Part shown: positions 42,873 through 51,229 of the stretch, in pieces
Layout of the letters: each line of letters opens with the position of its first letter
Numbering within the stretch: the first letter of the stretch is position 1
Source: a virus
DNA: 64,000 nt
Virus record (IMG/VR): IMGVR_UViG_3300025168_000038
Span: 1 to 64,000 of that record
Strand: one strand, 5' to 3'
The notes under the pieces: generated by a model
Databases searched by the model: none
What the model was told of the DNA's origin: nothing
What the model saw: only the letters and a program-made list of their open reading frames with translations
Made by a program: the position numbers and the translations under genes

Positions 42873-45800
42873 TTATGCATATACTGTAATGTTAATATTT
42901 GGGTTAATACCACTTGGTGTACCATTAGCACATGTTTTTAATACTACAATAAAGCCTGATGTTGTTTTAGTTCTTATTTCACAATATACACAACCACCAG
43001 CATTTTCTATTTCTGGATTAGCATTAACTAAATATGTAGCATTAGATCTTGTTTGGTTAAAAGTTACTTCATATACATAACCTGTTACAGATACAGTGTT
43101 ATTTCCAGAAAATAAAGATTTTCCTTGATTTTCAATTCCTCCTGTACTCATAGCAAAGTAATCAGTTGGTTGTCTATCTACTGCTACTGCAGCTCCACTT
43201 GATGCAGCAGTAAGTCTTCCTTGTTGGTCTACTGTAATAGTAGAACTAGTATACGTACCTGGAGTTACAGATGTATCAGAAATTTTAATTTCTATAGTGT
43301 CATTACCTGCTGATGTTGTTGCTACACCAGTTCCTCCAGATAAAATTAATGTATTTCCATCTGTAATTGAATTTGTAGTTCCAGTATCTCCTTTAGCACT
43401 AAATGAATACTGAGCAGTATCTGTCCACGGAACATTAACTACTAATTGTTCAGCAGCGTTAATTTGTAATCCATATGTTCTACTAGCTATAGCACTTACT
43501 GCATTTGCAGCAACTGTCTGAGTTATATCTGAACTTAATTCAGCACCACCACGTGCAGTAGCTGTCATTAAAGGTAATGCGTAATCATTCCATGGTACAT
43601 TAACTACCATCTGACCTGCAGCATTTAATTGGATACCATATGTTCTAAGTGCAGTAGTACTTATTGAAGCAGAAGCAACTGTTTGAACTGTATTTGAAAA
43701 CAATTCAACTCCACCAAGTACAGTTGCTGTTGCAACTGGTAAAGTGTAAGCTCCAGCATACTGGGGTATGTTAAGAACACCACTACTTAATGTAGCTGCA
43801 CCTGAAGTTCCTGTCGTAGTTAAACTAACAAATGTTGGTGCTGAACCTGCTACAACACTAGTTACATGTCCTTGTGCATCTGTAACTACTGAACTTGGAT
43901 AAGCAAATGTACCTGCTGTACCAAACGCATCATGATTAACTGTAATTGTGTCTGGAGCTGAAGTAACTGAAGTTAATGCAGTTCCTCCTAATACCTTAAC
44001 GGCATTTCCACTTGCAACAGTTTGTGCAAGTCCTGAATCTCCTTGTATAGTAAAGCCTTCATAGTAACCAGGCATAGTATTAATTGCAACCTTATAAACA
44101 TTAGTATCAGTTAGATCACTAAATGCTATAAAGTCTTCTGGTGCTGCTACTACTGTAGATCTTAAGTTAATATAGTTATCAGCACCTAAATAATCCAAGT
44201 TAAAAGTAATTCCGGATGCTGTATTTAGTGTTGTTATACCTAGTCCTCCTGCAAAATCTACTATGTTACCACTATTTATAGTAACATTTGATCCTGCATC
44301 TGCTTGAGTTACCCAAGTATAACCACCTGCAGGACCATTTGCTGCTGCTGTTAGTCTACCTTGTGCGTCAACTGTTATATTAGCATTTGTATATGAACCA
44401 GCTGTTACTGCTGTGTTATCTAAATCAAGTGTAAGCTTTCTTGTACCTGCTAAAGTTGATGTTAAACCAACGCCTCCTAAAACTTCTAATATTTCACCAT
44501 TAGCTACTGTTTGATTTGCTCCTACATCAGAACCAACAGTCCATGATGTCATTCCAGCACCACCACTGCTTGCTGTAGTTATTCTTCCATATGTATCAAC
44601 AGTTACATTTGCATTTGTATAAGATCCTGCTACTACACCACTTGCTGTGCTGTTTATATTAATTGTATCTCCTCCTGAGTTTACAGTAGTTAGAGTACCT
44701 GTAGTATTTCTAAATTTAATTACTTCATCCTTTAAAACCTCTATATTAGTACCTGTTACTGAATCTGCAAGCCATCTATAGTTAGTTGGAAAACTTGATA
44801 GTAATGATTTTTTAATAGTGCTGTCTGTTGCATCACTAAACCAAAAGAAATCATCTGGATCTGGTGCAGCTGTGTTTGCAAATAATATTGCATTAGTTGC
44901 ACTAGCATATGTTATATTTACTGTAGGCGTTAGCGTTGCTGTTCCTGTTACAGTTATCCCATTTCCACCTGATACTGAAGTCACTGTACCACCAGATGCA
45001 TAATTAGGAATATTTAATACTCCTGAATTTAATGTTGCAGCTCCTGATGTTCCAGTAGTTGTTAAACTTGTGAAAGGAATTGTTAACGTAGCTAAATTAC
45101 CTTGACCTGTTATATATTGAGCTGCGCTTCCTGCCCATGTAAATCCTAAAGCTGGTGCAGTTGTAGGGTTTGCAACAGTTACATCAAAAGCATCTCCTGC
45201 AATTGTTGCACTTACTGTAGTTACACTACCAGATCCTGCCGGTATTGCCCATGTATTATCTCCTCTAAGGAATGTAGTATTACCTGGAGTTCCTGTTGCT
45301 GATAAATCTCCTGTAATTGTACCTGCAGCTGTTATTGTTCCACCAGTTACATTTACAAATGTTCCATTAGATGTTGCTACAGAAGTTACTGTACCTGCAG
45401 GAATAGCCGGAAAAGTAACTAAGTCTCCCTCTCCATTTATATATTGAGAAGCTGTACCTGCCATTGTAAAAGATACATTTCCTGCAGTTGTTACAGCAGA
45501 TCCGTCAATAAATGCATTACCATCAGTTTGTAAACCAACAGAAGTTACTGTCCCAGTTCCTACTGTAGGAAAGGTTACTAAATCACCTGCACCATTCACA
45601 TATTGAGATGATGAACCTGCCCAAGTAAAAGCTAATGTACCAGAAGAAGTAATAGGAGTTCCTGCCACATCTAATGCATTACCAGCTGTTGATGCTGCAA
45701 CACTTGTAACTGTTCCAGTTCCACCAGAAGCAGTAATTGTAACTTGGTTTGATCCGTTATCTGATAGTGTTATATTATTACCAGCTACTAATTTTACTGT

Positions 45801-46088
45801 ATCTACACTTGCATCTGACCCTGTAAGTTTTAAATCTACACTCCCTCCAGGTGCTTGTATACTACTATAATCATAAGTAGTATTTGCAGCTACTACAATA
45901 GCATCTGCAAATTGTTTAGCTGAAATTAAATTTTGATCTACTTTAGGTAAGTAAGCCATTACATTTAATGAACTATCTCCTTTATTAGATAGTACAAAAT
46001 AATCATCCTCGCTTGGTACATAAGGTAGAGGTTTTACAAATTTTTTCTTTGAAAATAGTGTTAAAACATCTTGAAGTAGTGAGCCCAT
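42873..46088 (-). CDS. Tail fibre with long beta-repeat shaft
   Basis: 1071 residues. MGSLLQDVLTLFSKKKFVKP aligns with the start of the adhesin and of the 540-residue fibre gene. The shaft repeats the unit GTVTSV...GNAxDxxGTxIT...GxxSQYxNGxGDLVTFP several times, and later YTNANITVDAQGRLTAA, both typical of trimeric beta-helical phage fibres. No signal peptide. The tip (PDTITVNHDAFGTAGTFAYP region to the end) would bind the receptor. Repeats make recombination between fibres likely. Confidence 0.82.
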   Translation of the reverse strand: MGSLLQDVLTLFSKKKFVKPLPYVPSEDDYFVLSNKGDSSLNVMAYLPKVDQNLISAKQFADAIVVAANTTYDYSSIQAPGGSVDLKLTGSDASVDTVKLVAGNNITLSDNGSNQVTITASGGTGTVTSVAASTAGNALDVAGTPITSSGTLAFTWAGSSSQYVNGAGDLVTFPTVGTGTVTSVGLQTDGNAFIDGSAVTTAGNVSFTMAGTASQYINGEGDLVTFPAIPAGTVTSVATSNGTFVNVTGGTITAAGTITGDLSATGTPGNTTFLRGDNTWAIPAGSGSVTTVSATIAGDAFDVTVANPTTAPALGFTWAGSAAQYITGQGNLATLTIPFTSLTTTGTSGAATLNSGVLNIPNYASGGTVTSVSGGNGITVTGTATLTPTVNITYASATNAILFANTAAPDPDDFFWFSDATDSTIKKSLLSSFPTNYRWLADSVTGTNIEVLKDEVIKFRNTTGTLTTVNSGGDTININSTASGVVAGSYTNANVTVDTYGRITTASSGGAGMTSWTVGSDVGANQTVANGEILEVLGGVGLTSTLAGTRKLTLDLDNTAVTAGSYTNANITVDAQGRLTAAANGPAGGYTWVTQADAGSNVTINSGNIVDFAGGLGITTLNTASGITFNLDYLGADNYINLRSTVVAAPEDFIAFSDLTDTNVYKVAINTMPGYYEGFTIQGDSGLAQTVASGNAVKVLGGTALTSVTSAPDTITVNHDAFGTAGTFAYPSSVVTDAQGHVTSVVAGSAPTFVSLTTTGTSGAATLSSGVLNIPQYAGAYTLPVATATVLGGVELFSNTVQTVASASISTTALRTYGIQLNAAGQMVVNVPWNDYALPLMTATARGGAELSSDITQTVAANAVSAIASRTYGLQINAAEQLVVNVPWTDTAQYSFSAKGDTGTTNSITDGNTLILSGGTGVATTSAGNDTIEIKISDTSVTPGTYTSSTITVDQQGRLTAASSGAAVAVDRQPTDYFAMSTGGIENQGKSLFSGNNTVSVTGYVYEVTFNQTRSNATYLVNANPEIENAGGCVYCEIRTKTTSGFIVVLKTCANGTPSGINPNINITVYA

Positions 46089-46098
46089 TGTTTATTGT

Positions 46099-46443
46099 TT
46101 ATAAGTACAGAGCAGATAGCTTTACGCTTGTCTGTGCTGAACATGTTATTGTTATATTACCAGTAGCATCATTAAAAGCATCAACTTCAAAAGGTCCTAA
46201 AAATCCTTCCTCACCAGCCGCTAAGCTAAGTACTGCATTTTCTTTTTTAAGTGTACCCAATAAAGGATCCACTACTGTTGTAACAACTGGAACTACTGTA
46301 GCTGTCATAGTTACACCTCCACCATTTTCAACATGAAAAAATTGTATTGCTGTATTTGCAAGTGTATCACCACTTACACCTGGAGTAACCGTTACAGGTT
46401 TTAATCCAGCTTGAGTTATTTGTTGTGCTGTTAATACTGCCAT
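46099..46443 (-). CDS. Small virion-associated beta protein
   Basis: 114 residues. AVLTAQQITQAGLKPVTVTP then GGGVTMTATVVPVVTTVVDP and GPFEVDAFNDATGNITITCS form strands of a beta-sandwich as in phage decoration proteins or fibre adaptors. It lies 10 bases before the long fibre gene and has no signal peptide. Pattern and context only. Confidence 0.6.
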   Translation of the reverse strand: MAVLTAQQITQAGLKPVTVTPGVSGDTLANTAIQFFHVENGGGVTMTATVVPVVTTVVDPLLGTLKKENAVLSLAAGEEGFLGPFEVDAFNDATGNITITCSAQTSVKLSALYL

Positions 46444-46453
46444 AATATTTTAT

Positions 46454-46699
46454 TTATTTACCGTTTACATATCCACTTCTAAAAGCAGCTGACTGAACTG
46501 GTTCTGCAGCTCTAGTAGACTTTTGTGGTGGATTTAAATTTGTTTTCTTTGCTAGCTTAATTCTAGCTGCAACTTTTTTCTTATTCTCAGCATTCTGTAA
46601 TGATTGTTGAATAGATGTAGGATTATAATATCCATTAGTTGTTTCTCTGTTATACACCTCTCCTTGCATAGGAAAGGATGCTTTATTTGCTTTACCCAT
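46454..46699 (-). CDS. Small basic virion-operon protein
   Basis: 81 residues, basic, with a helical Lys-rich middle (NAENKKKVAARIKLAKKTNL). Located between fibre-associated and small basic genes. Unknown function. Confidence 0.6.
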   Translation of the reverse strand: MGKANKASFPMQGEVYNRETTNGYYNPTSIQQSLQNAENKKKVAARIKLAKKTNLNPPQKSTRAAEPVQSAAFRSGYVNGK

Positions 46700-46704
46700 T
46701 TTTT

Positions 46705-46788
46705 TTATTTTTTAAGTAAGTGTGATCCATCACAAATTCCTTCAGAATTCTGCGTGCCACCACATGTACATTGATTTCTATTATTCAT
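46705..46788 (-). CDS. 27-residue CDGSH-like iron-sulfur peptide
   Basis: From ATG at 46788 to TAA at 46705. The core CTCGGTQNSEGICDGSHL matches the CDGSH motif C-x-C-x2-(S/T)-x3-P-x-C-D-G-S-H, with one extra residue in the spacing and Glu-Gly-Ile where Pro is usual. CDGSH proteins bind a [2Fe-2S] cluster by three Cys and one His; all four candidate ligands are present. This is a minimal form with almost nothing else. The start is 2 bases from the stop of the preceding gene. If real, it may be a redox or metal-handling peptide or a virion component. Confidence 0.6.
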   Translation of the reverse strand: MNNRNQCTCGGTQNSEGICDGSHLLKK

Positions 46789-46789
46789 T

Positions 46790-46987
46790 TTATTTTTTCA
46801 TTTTACCTAATGTTAAAGCAAGCCTAGCACGCTGTGCAGTCTTACCACTTCCTTTTGCTTTCTCTCTCAACCAGCTTTTTTTAATTGTACCATCTGCCTT
46901 CATGGCTCCTGCTCTTTTTGCAGTTGCTTTTAAAGCACCAGGCTTTTTAATTGCCCCTTTGATCCAATTTTTTTTCTTAGCTGCCAT
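46790..46987 (-). CDS. Small basic protein
   Basis: 65 residues (KKKNWIKGAIKKPGALKATA then KRAGAMKADG), rich in Lys and Ala. A very similar pattern is found in many phage contigs as a small conserved protein. It could bind DNA. It precedes the CDGSH-like gene by 2 bases. Confidence 0.68.
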   Translation of the reverse strand: MAAKKKNWIKGAIKKPGALKATAKRAGAMKADGTIKKSWLREKAKGSGKTAQRARLALTLGKMKK

Positions 46988-46992
46988 CCTTA

Positions 46993-47436
46993 TTATTTTT
47001 TACGTCCACTTGATCTGTTACCAGAATAAGCTCTTTTACCTGCAGCTTTTTTAGCTCCTTTACTTTCATCTCTTCTAGACTTCATAGATTGTTTCTTCTT
47101 TCCGTTTCTCATTCCTAAAGACTCATTTAATCTAGAATTGTAACCCTGCTTTTTCTTTTTCTTTTTAACAGCTCCACCTTTTTTCATCATTCCTTGTACA
47201 GGATCTAATACTGAACCACCATTATCTTTAAACATTTCTAAACCACCAGCTGCAGCCATTGTATCCATAGCCATAGCTTGTGGAGTAAGATCTCTCATTC
47301 CATCAATTGATGATGTAAAGCCTCCCATTCCGGTTCCTCCCATATCATATCTTTTCATGTTATTTACTTTTTTCTTTTTTTTCTTTGCTGAAGAGCTTCC
47401 ACCTATTTTGTAAGCATTTCTCATATTGTTTGGCAT
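46993..47436 (-). CDS. Basic hypothetical protein
   Basis: 147 residues. Its ends are Lys/Arg-rich (KKKKKKVNNMKRYDMGGTGM; KQSMKSRRDESKGAKKAAGK) and the middle is Gly/Met-rich. Probably nucleic-acid associated. No motif recognised. Confidence 0.62.
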   Translation of the reverse strand: MPNNMRNAYKIGGSSSAKKKKKKVNNMKRYDMGGTGMGGFTSSIDGMRDLTPQAMAMDTMAAAGGLEMFKDNGGSVLDPVQGMMKKGGAVKKKKKKQGYNSRLNESLGMRNGKKKQSMKSRRDESKGAKKAAGKRAYSGNRSSGRKK

Positions 47437-47448
47437 AATTTCTAAATT

Positions 47449-47850
47449 TTATTTGTTATTGTTTTTTACTTTTTCTAATGAACGTCCTCCAAAGTATGCA
47501 CCTATTACTGTAATTAAAACTAATTGTAATAAATCCACCCAAGAAGCTTTGACATCAAATGAAATAAAACCTGCATCAACAAATACTAATAGTACTGTTG
47601 ATACAACTAAAAATATTAATGTCATTGGTCTTACGTTCTTACTTAACCAACTATCTGAATTCATATCTGAACTCCATCTTGTTGAAATTTCTTTCTCCAT
47701 ATCTACTTCATGCTTGGAGATTAACTCTTTTATCTTTAACTCAGCAGCAAGCTTTTCATCAGCTGAAGTATGTAGCTCGTCTATAACTCCACCAATACCT
47801 TTAACTAATTCTTTAGCTCCTCCTGAAAATATTTTACTTAGTATACTCAT
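47449..47850 (-). CDS. Holin-like membrane protein (GTA holin family)
   Basis: 133 residues. An N-terminal helical region (AKELVKGIGGVIDELHTSAD) and RWSSDMNSDSWLSKNVRPMT lead into two hydrophobic segments (about 73-92 and 103-121). The pattern SDSWLSKNVRPMTLIFL is the hallmark of the three-TM holin family first seen in gene-transfer agents (PF11351). It may form lysis pores or a virion-linked membrane part. Far from the endolysin, so lysis is inferred from family. Confidence 0.72.
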   Translation of the reverse strand: MSILSKIFSGGAKELVKGIGGVIDELHTSADEKLAAELKIKELISKHEVDMEKEISTRWSSDMNSDSWLSKNVRPMTLIFLVVSTVLLVFVDAGFISFDVKASWVDLLQLVLITVIGAYFGGRSLEKVKNNNK

Positions 47851-47854
47851 AATT

Positions 47855-49477
47855 TTATGGATAAATTATAATTTCTATTCCTGTTCTTTCTAATACACTA
47901 TCAGCTTGAGTTAAAGATGAAGTCTCATAGGTAAATATATTAAAGCTATTAGTAGTTGCTGATGTTATATTTGTTAATGAAGGTCCGTTCTTATAATTTC
48001 CTGTTGCAGCTGTCATATATACTTTATTTACATCAGCTAATGCAGATGACCATGTAGCTCTATAATTTCCTACTCCTACACGTACATAAGTTAATGTTTT
48101 ACCTGTTGTGTTTTCTAAAACTGTTTCTACTGGATTTCCATTTGTTGTCTGAGTTAACAGAGCTCTATAAACTGTAGAACCAACAGAACCTGCTGTTATA
48201 GAAGTAACATGTCCTTGTGCATTTGTTGTAATTGATGAAGGAGATGCATATGTTCCCGCTGTACCATAATCATTATGATTTATAGTTACTCTTTTCTGTT
48301 GAGCTTGACCAGTTGGTGTGAGCTCAGCACCAACAGTACCTAAGGCTGTACCTCCTACAATATTTAAATCTTCTTCATTTGTTACAGCACTGCTTCCTAC
48401 AAGTATATTATTAGCTCTAACTAAAAAACCATTATAAAAACCAGGCATAAGATAAATCTGTTGCTTTATAAGTTGATCACCTGCACTACTATCACTATAC
48501 ATTATATAGTCTACAGTTGCTGGAGTAACTGTAGGTCTTGACATTATTAAGTTATCTGTACCTAAAGCATTCACACCTATTGTTACTGTGTCAGCTGCAC
48601 TTACTCCTATTTTAAGACCACCTTCTGTTGATGATAAATTTGATTGTGTAAAAGTTACTGTATCATTATTAGCTATAGCCTGTGTTGTAGATCCATCTGT
48701 TATATTAAATGTATAACTACCTCCTCCACCTGATCCATTACTTGCTGCAGTCAATCTACCCTGTTGATCTACAGTAATGTTTGCATTGGTGTAAGATCCC
48801 GGTGTAACAGCGGTGTCATCTAAGTCAATTTCTAATGTACCATTTAGACCTGATGCAGCCATACTAGTTGTAATTCCTGTATCTCCACTAATCAATAAAC
48901 TAAATCCTGACCCTACACTTATGCTAGGGTTTAAACCACCATCTGATCTTACTACCCAATTATATGTATTAGTAATTGTTAGCTCATCAGCAGTTTGTCC
49001 AATAGTAATATTAGTTCCCTCAACTAATGTTCTAAAGTTAAGTGTCTCACCAACTTTATTTTTCCATACTTCTTTACCAGTTCCTACATTAGCTGCAAGA
49101 TTAGGTTCACCTGTTGTTGTAATTTCTATATAATCATCATCTGCAGAAGTAGCAAGAGTAAGGTTGCTGCTCATTGATTTAAGGGATCTATAAAATACAG
49201 TACACTTTTGTGTAGTTGGATCAACTACAGTTTTTTGATATACTTGCCCTGTACCAGCAGCTGGTATAGCTGGAGAATTTGCATGGTCACAATGTTCAGC
49301 AGCAACCTTAAAATCTCTTACCTTTATTACTTTTATGCTTTTATAAGGAATAGGAGAGGCAACACCAGTCATATCTGGTTCTTCATTCACACCTAAAACT
49401 AATACATCATCAAGACCTGCTGTCTTTGCATATACAGATCTTTTTATTAAACTTAATACATCAGTTAAAATGTTCAT
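47855..49477 (-). CDS. Tail fibre protein
   Basis: 540 residues. MNILTDVLSLIKRSVYAKTA resembles the starts of the two larger fibre genes. The shaft carries DTAVTPGSYTNANITVDQQG and RLTAASNGS repeats, which also occur in the 1071-residue fibre. No signal peptide. It is a third member of a fibre family, likely for another receptor or a different position in the tail. Confidence 0.8.
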   Translation of the reverse strand: MNILTDVLSLIKRSVYAKTAGLDDVLVLGVNEEPDMTGVASPIPYKSIKVIKVRDFKVAAEHCDHANSPAIPAAGTGQVYQKTVVDPTTQKCTVFYRSLKSMSSNLTLATSADDDYIEITTTGEPNLAANVGTGKEVWKNKVGETLNFRTLVEGTNITIGQTADELTITNTYNWVVRSDGGLNPSISVGSGFSLLISGDTGITTSMAASGLNGTLEIDLDDTAVTPGSYTNANITVDQQGRLTAASNGSGGGGSYTFNITDGSTTQAIANNDTVTFTQSNLSSTEGGLKIGVSAADTVTIGVNALGTDNLIMSRPTVTPATVDYIMYSDSSAGDQLIKQQIYLMPGFYNGFLVRANNILVGSSAVTNEEDLNIVGGTALGTVGAELTPTGQAQQKRVTINHNDYGTAGTYASPSSITTNAQGHVTSITAGSVGSTVYRALLTQTTNGNPVETVLENTTGKTLTYVRVGVGNYRATWSSALADVNKVYMTAATGNYKNGPSLTNITSATTNSFNIFTYETSSLTQADSVLERTGIEIIIYP

Positions 49478-49481
49478 TGTT

Positions 49482-49583
49482 TTATTTTTTACTATCTTTG
49501 GTTTTACATAAGTGCTTTCTACAATAACCCATACAGATTTTTCCTCTTGAAAGCCATTGTATTAATAAACATAAGTTTCTCAT
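49482..49583 (-). CDS. Tiny Cys-rich peptide
   Basis: 33 residues from the ATG at 49583, which forms an ATGA overlap with the preceding stop, to the TAA at 49482, 5 bases before the fibre start. The core ICMGYCRKHLCKTKDS has three close cysteines plus one upstream, suggesting metal binding. Coupling at both ends supports translation; composition alone does not. Confidence 0.45.
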   Translation of the reverse strand: MRNLCLLIQWLSRGKICMGYCRKHLCKTKDSKK

Positions 49584-49714
49584 CTTCCTTGACCTCTATA
49601 TTTTTTTTTATAATTCTTACTACTTACTAAATTTGAGTTTTTAGACTTAGAGTGTACTCCTGGTCTTTTAGCTCTACTAGGTTTAGCATATGTATTGTGT
49701 AATATCCTAGACAT
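49580..49714 (-). CDS. Small basic protein
   Basis: 44 residues. YAKPSRAKRPGVHSKSKNSN followed by a KKKYRGQGR end is a pattern that recurs as a small conserved protein in many phage genomes. It overlaps the preceding stop by 1 base and the next start by 4 bases. Function unknown. Confidence 0.65.
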   Translation of the reverse strand: MSRILHNTYAKPSRAKRPGVHSKSKNSNLVSSKNYKKKYRGQGR

Positions 49715-49968
49715 TACTTTATTTCTTTTTTCTTTCTGCCTTTTCTAGCATTACCTTTTACTGCACCTGCAATATCACCCATTTGATTTCCTACTTCTTT
49801 AAGTGCTTTAGCAACATCTTGAATTTCAGATGCTGTCAAACCATATCTGTACTGTAAGTCAGAAGCTAACGCTCTTACTTTTTCATCTAAAGATGTTTTA
49901 GACCAAAGTTTTATCCAATAGTCTTGTGGGCTATATGTCCATAATATACTTACAAATTTTTTAAACAT
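49714..49968 (-). CDS. Hypothetical protein, first gene of fibre operon
   Basis: 84 residues. A hydrophobic, aromatic start (FKKFVSILWTYSPQDYWIKL), a helical middle (LASDLQYRYGLTASEIQDVA) and a basic tail (RKGRKKKEIK). It is the promoter-proximal gene of the minus-strand fibre block, divergent from RNR. No family recognised. Confidence 0.65.
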   Translation of the reverse strand: MFKKFVSILWTYSPQDYWIKLWSKTSLDEKVRALASDLQYRYGLTASEIQDVAKALKEVGNQMGDIAGAVKGNARKGRKKKEIK

Positions 49969-50251
49969 AATAATTAATTTTAAACACTATATTAATAATA
50001 TACAAAATTTGAAGCACTCAGTCAAATAATATATTATATTTGTTCTATAAGTGTAATTAGTGTATAATAATAATATACAAAATATATTACAATTATAAAA
50101 TCATTAAGTAAGTAAATGCAAAATATGAAAATATCATCTGTAAGGTTTTTTTGTCTTACCAATTTTTCTTAAATTATAATTACTCAATGGCTACATTTCT
50201 TACTCAGGAGGTGTGGCTTTTGTGTCCTTAACAATTAAATACATATAAAAT
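49969..50251 (+). promoter_or_regulatory. Divergent region before RNR with promoter-like boxes and leader
   Basis: A TATATTTG box (50035-50042) fits the Bacteroidota -7 form TAnnTTTG, and TTTG at 50008-50011 could be the -33 box, though at 23 bases the spacing is long. AATAATATACAAAAT occurs twice (49994-50008, 50069-50083). The roughly 200-base leader contains GTAAG/CTTAC and an AGGAGG at 50204-50209 not placed before a known gene. No gene is supported here; two short frames (50117, 50188) are too small. Confidence 0.5.
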
Positions 50252-51229
50252 ATGAAAGACATCTTTAAACCCAGACTAAATATACTACCCTATCAATATC
50301 CACAATTATTAGAATACAAAGATGCAATAAGACATTCATATTGGATAGATACAGAATTTAATTTCACAGAAGACATACAAGACTTTAAAATCACTATAAC
50401 ACCTAAAGAAAAAGATGTTATTAAAAAAACAATGTTGGCCATTGCTCAGATAGAAGTTAATGTAAAAACTTTTTGGGGAGACTTATATAAGCGTATGCCT
50501 ATTACAGAAATAGGAGATGTAGGTTTTACTTTTGCAGAATCTGAAGTAAGACATAAAGATGCCTATGCTAGACTGTTGAGGATCTTAGGTTTAGAAAAAG
50601 AATTTGAAACTGTTGTTGAGGTACCAGCTATTAAAGGTAGAATTAAATACTTAAAAAAATATTTAGATGGTACAAGAAGTAGTGATGATAAAATGTATAC
50701 TAAGTCTGTCCTTCTATTCTCTTTGTTTATAGAGCATGTTAGTTTGTTTAGTCAGTTCTTAATCATGATGTCTTTTAACAAAGAGAAAAACCTTTTTAAA
50801 GGAATCTCTAACGTTGTTGAAGCCACCAGTAAAGAAGAAGAAATACATGGAAACTTTGGTGCAGAATTAATAAACATAATAAAAAAAGAAAACCCACATT
50901 GGTTTAACTCACAGTTCAGGCAGTTAATTTATTCTGCTTGTCACAAGGCTTATGAAGCAGAATGTAAAATATTAGACTGGATATTTGAAAAAGGTGAACT
51001 ATCTTTTCTTCCAAAAGAAACAATTGAAAACTTTATAAAGAATAGATTCAACAACTCACTACAAAAAATAGGAATGAAAACTATATTTGAAGTAGATGAA
51101 AACAAATTAAAACAAGTAGAATGGTTTGATATAGAGATAACAGCTACTAAAGAAGGAGATTTCTTCTATAAAAAAAGTGTAGACTACAATAAAAAAAGTA
51201 AAAGCATAACTGAAGATGATCTCTTCTAA
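50252..51229 (+). CDS. nrdB: Class I ribonucleotide reductase, small (beta) subunit
   Basis: 325 residues, the R2 size. The diiron ligands are visible: ESEVRHKDAY (about 96-105), where E-x-x-H gives ligands and Y is at the radical-tyrosine position, and EEEIHGNF (about 195-202) for the second set; an earlier Glu lies in IEVNVKTFW. The protein holds the tyrosyl radical that starts catalysis in the alpha subunit. It overlaps nrdA by 14 bases (or lies 10 bases before an internal ATG). Confidence 0.92.
   Translation: MKDIFKPRLNILPYQYPQLLEYKDAIRHSYWIDTEFNFTEDIQDFKITITPKEKDVIKKTMLAIAQIEVNVKTFWGDLYKRMPITEIGDVGFTFAESEVRHKDAYARLLRILGLEKEFETVVEVPAIKGRIKYLKKYLDGTRSSDDKMYTKSVLLFSLFIEHVSLFSQFLIMMSFNKEKNLFKGISNVVEATSKEEEIHGNFGAELINIIKKENPHWFNSQFRQLIYSACHKAYEAECKILDWIFEKGELSFLPKETIENFIKNRFNNSLQKIGMKTIFEVDENKLKQVEWFDIEITATKEGDFFYKKSVDYNKKSKSITEDDLF

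Noticed and set aside
42835-46336. Repetitive DNA that could suggest a CRISPR or tandem-repeat array
   Set aside because: The repeats are in frame with one long protein and vary at third positions, as expected for fibre shaft repeats; no spacer-like units are present.
47426-47893. Plus-strand open frame over the holin-like gene
   Set aside because: It is antisense to a gene with clear membrane segments and family motif; it is a shadow of that gene.
50117-50233. Two leader frames of 17 and 14 codons before nrdB
   Set aside because: They are too short and have no recognisable composition; an AGGAGG sequence lies inside one, not ahead of it. A leader peptide cannot be excluded but is not supported.
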